Shown: in pieces, positions 37,645-44,036 of the stretch
Layout of the letters: each line of letters starts with the position of its first letter
Numbering within the stretch: the first letter of the stretch is position 1
Assembly (NCBI GenBank): GCA_019649035.1
Contig: BMAT01007205.1
Span: 169,815-213,850, forward strand
Direction: 5' to 3'
Length of the DNA stretch: 44,036 nt
Origin: Elysia marginata
Lineage: Eukaryota; Mollusca; Gastropoda; Plakobranchidae
Position numbers and translations under genes: made by a program
Notes under the pieces: generated by a model
The model's input: only the letters and a program-made list of their open reading frames with translations
Databases searched by the model: none
What the model was told of the DNA's origin: nothing

Positions 37645-37764
37645 TCATGAGATTGCACCTTACTTTTGATAAGGATAACTTGTTGATACTGCTAATTTTT
37701 CTTGAGTATCAAAGTTTGCTTGTTTGTTTCTTTACAAAACTTTTTCAACACACAACTTCTTAAA

Positions 37765-38180
37765 CACAATCGAACTTGCCCTAGTGGTCGTGATGGACAG
37801 GTGGCTGCAATGGGTAATTATAGTGGTGTAAAATGGAGGTGTGGGGGGAAGGAGAGGCTTTTCAATGGGTTGTTTTGGGTTATCTGGTCTATTCTTCTTA
37901 TTTATAACTTTAAATCACTGGTAAACAAATAAAGGGTGGAGTAGGAAGGTGTGGGGCATGTCAGAGTACTGGACTGGCGGCTAATTGGTTCTTCTCAGAA
38001 CATGAGTGGTCGATTTGCCGAGGTTGTTTTTAAAGATACTGTAAAGAATATTGTGAAATAAAAAGCTGCCCACGGTCAAATTGGTGAGGTGGTCGCCTTG
38101 CAGGGCATCAAATGGTCACCAAAACAGGTGGTTACCTTAGACAGGTAGTTGGCTAAGCTGTTTCTACTGTACAGTATGAT
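37765..38180. mobile_element. Candidate pogo-like MITE in GOT1 intron
   Basis: The left end has CAATCGAACTTGCCCTAGTG followed by GTCGTGATGGACAGGTGG. The right end has GGTGGTTACCTTAGACAGGT and ends CTGTTTCTACTGTACAGT. CAGTxGAACCTG and (G)GTGGTCxCCTTA-CAGGT blocks are typical of invertebrate pogo/Tigger-type ends. The ends are degenerate and no transposase is visible, so this is a weak call. Confidence 0.3.
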
Positions 38181-39270
38181 CCACTTATAGGGACATGTGC
38201 TTTATCGACATTTTTATATATCAATGTAGTTTCAGTTTAGGAGATTTTCTTATTGGACATAACTATTTAAAATTTCATATTATATCGATATTTTTCTGCT
38301 CTTCTATGATATATTGACATGCATATTGGCATCATCAGCATAAAATGGTAAAATACCACTATCAGTCATTAAACTAATTTATACATAGGTCTAGCCAGTG
38401 TGTCTGCCTATCTCCACTTAGCATAAGAATTTGATCAGCCACCCATCAAATAAGGGAAATAATTATGTATAGAAGTTTTTTTGTTCAGCATTGATTTCCC
38501 CTCTCTTTTTCCTTCTTTAGATTAATATTTTATTTATCAACATATATGATATTTATACCATCATCATGAGTTGTTCCGAGGGCATGTTAATAAATGGGAT
38601 CAAACTGCAGTCCAAACTATTTTCACACCACTGACTATAATAACTACATACATTTACTCAGTGTAAATTCTGTTTTTACAAGTTAAAAGTAGATCTGCAT
38701 TAATGTCTTTATTTTGACTTTTATGGTAAAAACACCATTTCTGTGAGCAACCAGGAAAACCCTCAACACTGGCCCCATATTTTTTACTTCAATTTGTTTT
38801 TCTATTTTGCTTTTTTGTTTGAAGTCTTTATCTCGATAAGATAAAACTTCATGCCAGTTTCTTAAACCAATGTATGGGCTAATTTATGTGAAAAAAAAAT
38901 CACTTTGATCGGCACCACTACAAAAAAAATCATTCTCAACCTGTTAGGGGGTTTTCATAGTCAGGCAAATATTTGCCTTGATTTTTAATGATGTATAAAA
39001 GGAAAGCTATAAGTTGATTCTGCAATTAATCAATAATTTTCTTTCAACTTCTATATATGATTCCGCAAATGATATATGTTTAAATTTACAATGCCACGAC
39101 ATAATATTAAGATACCAACCCCCCAAAAAAAGAAACCTGCACAAAAAATTACTGAAATAAAAAAGTTTATTCACAAATGTAAGCAAAACAAAGTAAGTGG
39201 AGTGAGAGTGATTTAAGTTTCTGTGACAAATGACTATCTAACAACTTTCTGTCAAAGCTTCCAGCAACAA
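38181..39270. other. GOT1 intron, remainder
   Basis: Nothing recognised. Confidence 0.5.
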
Positions 39271-39279
39271 TTTACTTAC

Positions 39280-39445
39280 CAGTCATCATAATATGCTTTA
39301 TTATTGAGGACTGTAGCAACAATGCGGGCGCCATGGTTGGGTGGGTTCGACCACATAATACGGATCATGATTTCCATTTGGCTCCTAATTTCCGGAAGTT
39401 TCTTGGGGTCCTTGGTCACAACAGCCAGGTTGCCTATTCTCTCAT
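39280..39445 (-). CDS. GOT1: GOT1 exon: large-domain segment
   Basis: Acceptor CTATCTTCAG, donor CTG|GTAAGT. It begins NERIGNLAVVTKDPKKLPEI and contains SNPPNHGARIVATVLNN, a signature of animal aspartate aminotransferases. The open frame on the plus strand here is a shadow. Confidence 0.96.
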
Positions 39446-40786
<1,341 letters not shown>

Positions 40787-40958
40787 TCATCATGCCATAA
40801 GTGATGGACTATCAAGAATATTTTTTTAATCCTAAATATCAAATAATCAATGACATTTTAATGCAGAGTACAATGATATAGGCGTATACTGTGCTAAAAA
40901 CAAAAACAAAACATGCACAAGAATTACCACTTTGCAACAATTATTAATTTGTTGATTA

Positions 40959-41117
<159 letters not shown>

Positions 41118-41517
41118 TTAGGGTTATAAGCAGAACCTTCATCACAGAATGTGTAACAAACAGGCTTCACAACACATATCTTTACAGCTGACATGTCTAA
41201 TGCTTTATAAACATGTAAACATTATTTTTATATTAGCAAGGAAAAATATTGCTTAACTCCTTAGATATAAAAAAAAAACGTTTGATTTGACTTCAAATAT
41301 GATCAAACTGATATTTAATTTTTTTTTTAATTCCTCTCCTTAGTTTAGTAGTCTAAACTGTAAGCAATACTTGGTAACTCTCTTGGCGATTCAGAAATGC
41401 AGCTGTAAATTTCTTTATACTTTTTTAACTGCCTTAGAAGACTTTTGGATCAGACAAAAATACTCTTATAAATACATTTTTTAAATTTAATATTTGTAAA
41501 CAAAAAAATTAACATAC

Positions 41518-41626
41518 CCCATGTAGGTGATGACACGTAGACAGTGTCAAATTGGAGAACCTTTTTAGAAAACTCAGCCGCTAGCCTCAATGCACCAGTG
41601 CCTCCCAAAGCTTGGAATCCTTCAAC
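41518..41626 (-). CDS. GOT1: GOT1 exon: GGTGAL and SSPTW motifs
   Basis: Acceptor TTTTTGCAG, donor GGG|GTATGT. It reads VEGFQALGGTGALRLAAEFS and QFDTVYVSSPTW. The Gly-Thr pair binds the cofactor phosphate and the Trp stacks on the PLP ring (family knowledge). Confidence 0.95.
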
Positions 41627-42081
41627 CTGCAAAAATTTAAATTATATTATAAGCTTAGTAAAGATTAAATTTTACAGTTAACAAAAATTTCATGTCCTCC
41701 TCCTTAGACTAAAATACTTTTTAGAAACACAACAAACACTAGTGACATTTTTGCAAAAGGAAAGAAAATGAAAAAGACACTAAGACACTTTTGCTCTTTT
41801 AAGCTTCATCATAATCTTTGCAATTATGGTCAATATTTCAGACCTTATTGCCAATACTAAATTTAAAAAATCTGAGGCACAGACAAACTTATTCTAGATA
41901 GAGTATTTTCAACAGTTTTTAAGAATGCAATCATTTTACCCCTATTTTACAATACATATTTGGGGTTAGAAGTTTGCTTTCTAACAATTGTAAAAATTCA
42001 CTATTGTTTGGCCAAATTTACTAAAATGTCACACATAAAATCCTTTGCAGTAGTTTAAAACAGTTTTCAACAGAACTGTAC

Positions 42082-42263
42082 CCTGTTCTCTGTGATAACT
42101 TTATGGTCTGAGCCAAATAGTAAGCCAAGAGCAGCACTTCTGAAATCTGGAAGGCCTGCCACTGGTAAGTATTCATGATTCAGAGTCCTGTCATTAGCCA
42201 TTTGAAGCTCAGCTGTTGATACAACTGGTAGAACCCAAGGCTTGCCCTCATCAGTGCGGTAGG
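42082..42263 (-). CDS. GOT1: GOT1 exon: N-domain start
   Basis: Minus-strand acceptor TTTTTTAACAG, donor AGG|GTACAG. It encodes YRTDEGKPWVLPVVSTAELQ and then NHEYLPVAGLPDFR to ITENR, with the conserved tyrosine of EYLP. Two bases at its 5' end finish an alanine codon (GVGA motif) from the missing first exon. Confidence 0.95.
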
Positions 42264-43118
42264 CTGTTAAAAAAGAAAAAAAAAACAGAAAAAATAACCT
42301 TTTCATTAGCTCTGTGACATTCATAAATTTTGTTCACACTTCAAAGGTGAAATCAGGCATATAAAAAAATGAATAATATGAAAGAGCTGTAATGAAACAA
42401 AAAACTTGTGACCTCAATTTTTTTACAACCTCCTGTAATAAAAATCATATGCCATTATGATTATGCTTAGTGCTTGACCAAAGATAGTGTGCCATTTTAC
42501 TAAATAATGGACAAATTTTAAAACTTTTGAAGAGTAAATGAGGCTGTGACAAAAGGTCGAGATTCTGATGGTTGTGATGGTGGACAAAAGTAAAAGTATT
42601 TTAGGGCATGGTAAAGAAATTATACTTCTTAAACTACATGATTTAGTTGAACTGTTGAAGGAAAAACATAATTAACAGAAAATCTGTCAGTTGTGATAGT
42701 GGACAAAAATTTTGTCCATCACACTGACAGATTTTGGGTGCCACAGTTTCTATATTTCTTGGTCAATTCATATATCATTTAAAATTCATTTTAAAAACAA
42801 AGCCTTATCATGATCATGATGCAATTTAAGAAAGTCATAACATCACATGATTACGACAGTGGGCCCTATTATTACTTTCTGTGTTATTTCTGAAAACACT
42901 TAGTCCTCCGTCCCAAACAACAGATTTACGACATTTTTTCAAAGCCTGAAATATGGTGGATGCATAATCTGGAAATGGTCTCTTCCTTGTTTATGTTAAC
43001 ACTCAGTTAAAAACACTACTGAACCCCTTCCCAGTTGACATGAATATTATAGATCTAGATCTAGGTACTTTTGAACAGTTGCAGTCCCTGTAGACTCTGC
43101 CAGGTTGATAGGAATATT
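42264..43118. other. GOT1: GOT1 upstream intron
   Basis: No exon for the missing first 40 residues was found. It contains the inverted repeat at 42679-42735. Confidence 0.6.
42679..42735. repeat. Near-perfect hairpin
   Basis: The left arm AAAATCTGTCAG...GTGGACAAAA (42679-42708) pairs with the right arm TTTTGTCCATCACACTGACAGATTTT (42710-42735), with a few unpaired bases and almost no loop. Part of the left arm (TTGTGATGGTGGACAAAA) also occurs at about 42572-42589. Confidence 0.85.
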
Positions 43119-43892
43119 GTGATTTAGGCCCAGTGCCGAGACGAAGTCCTGCACCAACCCCTGAGCCCCCTGACATGTTACATAGTGTGCAGGCGTACAG
43201 GGGACACCCAGTTCAGCAGCTTGGGTTCATAACTGCGTCCACAACACTCCTTCCTCTTCTATCTGATAGGATGAGAAGGAGGGTAGAGGCTGCAGACCTC
43301 CACTGGCCCCACTTGCCCCCCTGGCTCCGCAGCGACACAGCAAAGGCCCCCATCAACTGCAAACAGAAGCTCCCCCAGCCCAGCTAGCCCTCCCGGCCTC
43401 ACCGCGACCAGCAAGACACCTCTTTCCAACAGCTAGCAAAATGAAAATCTCCCCCAGCCTGGCCAGCCTACCTGCTGCACCATGACCCTATAGAGAGATT
43501 GCTACCTAACCAACTGTCACTGGAATCACCCCTGTCCCAGTCAGCCTCTAGCTACCCTGCGGCCCAGCGAGAGACTTCCAGCGACAGTCAGACAGCAAGA
43601 TAGGAGGAGTAGAGTCCAACAGACCTCCTCTGGTCCAGTCAGCCTCTCCAGCTGCACTGCAACCCCTCATGAGGCATCCACCAGTAGTCAGAAGCTCCCC
43701 CAGCCCGGCCTCACCGCGGCCAGCAAGACACTCCCAAAACACTGGCAGAACCCATGCACTTCCGTCGCAGCCAGCAGTGAACTCCTCCCTGTCAATAGTG
43801 TCTACCCCAGCCAGCCCGGCTTGCTATCACCGCGATTGAGAATTTAGAGACACATAAAGACAGGGCCTAGATCTAGCACTGGGCCCAATCAC
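43119..43892. mobile_element. GC-rich element with terminal inverted repeats
   Basis: The left end GTGATTTAGGCCCAGTGC (43119-43136) is the inverse of the right end GCACTGGGCCCAATCAC (43876-43892) apart from a one-base length difference and one substitution. The interior is strikingly GC-rich for this window and holds sub-repeats around CCCGGCCTCACCGCGGCCAG (for example near 43393 and 43703). No transposase is visible, so a non-autonomous element is likely. The open frames inside (43133-43387, 43548-43742) are Pro/Ser/Arg repeat read-through. Confidence 0.6.
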
Positions 43893-43927
43893 GAGTGGGT
43901 CGCTAACCCACCCGTACTATTAATATT

Positions 43928-44036
43928 GTGATTTAGGCCCAGTGCCGAGATGCAGTCCTGCACCAACCCCTGGGCCCCCTGACATGTTAGTTACATAGGG
44001 TGCAGGCATACAGGGGACACCCAGTTCAGCAGCTTG
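43928..44036. repeat. Second copy of the TIR repeat, cut by window end
   Basis: It repeats 43119-43223 in the same orientation, 809 bases downstream, differing by a few substitutions and a 4-base insertion (GTTA). The window ends inside it. Confidence 0.95.

Overview
This is a eukaryotic, intron-rich, AT-rich window. Protein similarity and the repeat content (Penelope-like element, LINE remnants, many minisatellites) fit an invertebrate, most likely a mollusc or another spiralian. That placement is an inference, not a proof. There are no operons, Shine-Dalgarno sites, CRISPR arrays or prokaryotic defence systems. Most open frames longer than 60 codons are chance frames in introns and intergenic DNA.

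Left half, plus strand (3083-21409): the C-terminal half of a TRPM cation channel of the TRPM1/3/6/7 type. I traced ten exons by splice sites, phase and homology, from transmembrane helix S3 through S4, S5, the pore (motif YGELFADDID), S6, the TRP box (WMFQRY), a coiled coil and a long disordered tail. An eleventh, 55-nt candidate exon (19493-19547) is needed to join the last two large exons in frame. With it the in-window CDS is 3186 nt (1061 codons plus stop). No alpha-kinase domain follows. The N-terminal half lies left of the window.

The large TRPM introns carry three reverse-transcriptase element remnants, all antisense to the gene: a CR1/L2-like LINE (about 12300-13330), two near-identical copies of a Penelope-like element with a GIY-YIG endonuclease flanking a 776-base assembly gap (about 14560-17020), and an RNase H-bearing LINE 3' end (about 18310-18785).

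Middle (21410-35946): TRPM 3' UTR, then a long AT-rich stretch without a recognisable gene. On the minus strand lies the terminal exon of an unidentified protein (29421-30205) whose C-terminus has five degenerate copies of a PVxFEGxMxT motif. A 44-bp minisatellite sits just downstream of it.

Right half, minus strand (35947-42263): eight exons of cytosolic aspartate aminotransferase (GOT1 type), covering everything except roughly the first 40 residues. All catalytic residues I could check are present. The far right edge (43119-44036) is a GC-rich repeat with 17-18-bp terminal inverted repeats; its left end starts again at 43928 and is cut by the window end.

The two recognised genes are convergent (TRPM rightward, GOT1 leftward) and functionally unrelated. 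I found no convincing undescribed system. The most useful leads are the candidate TRPM micro-exon, the PVxFEG-repeat protein, the duplicated Penelope-like element around the gap, and the TIR repeat at the right edge.
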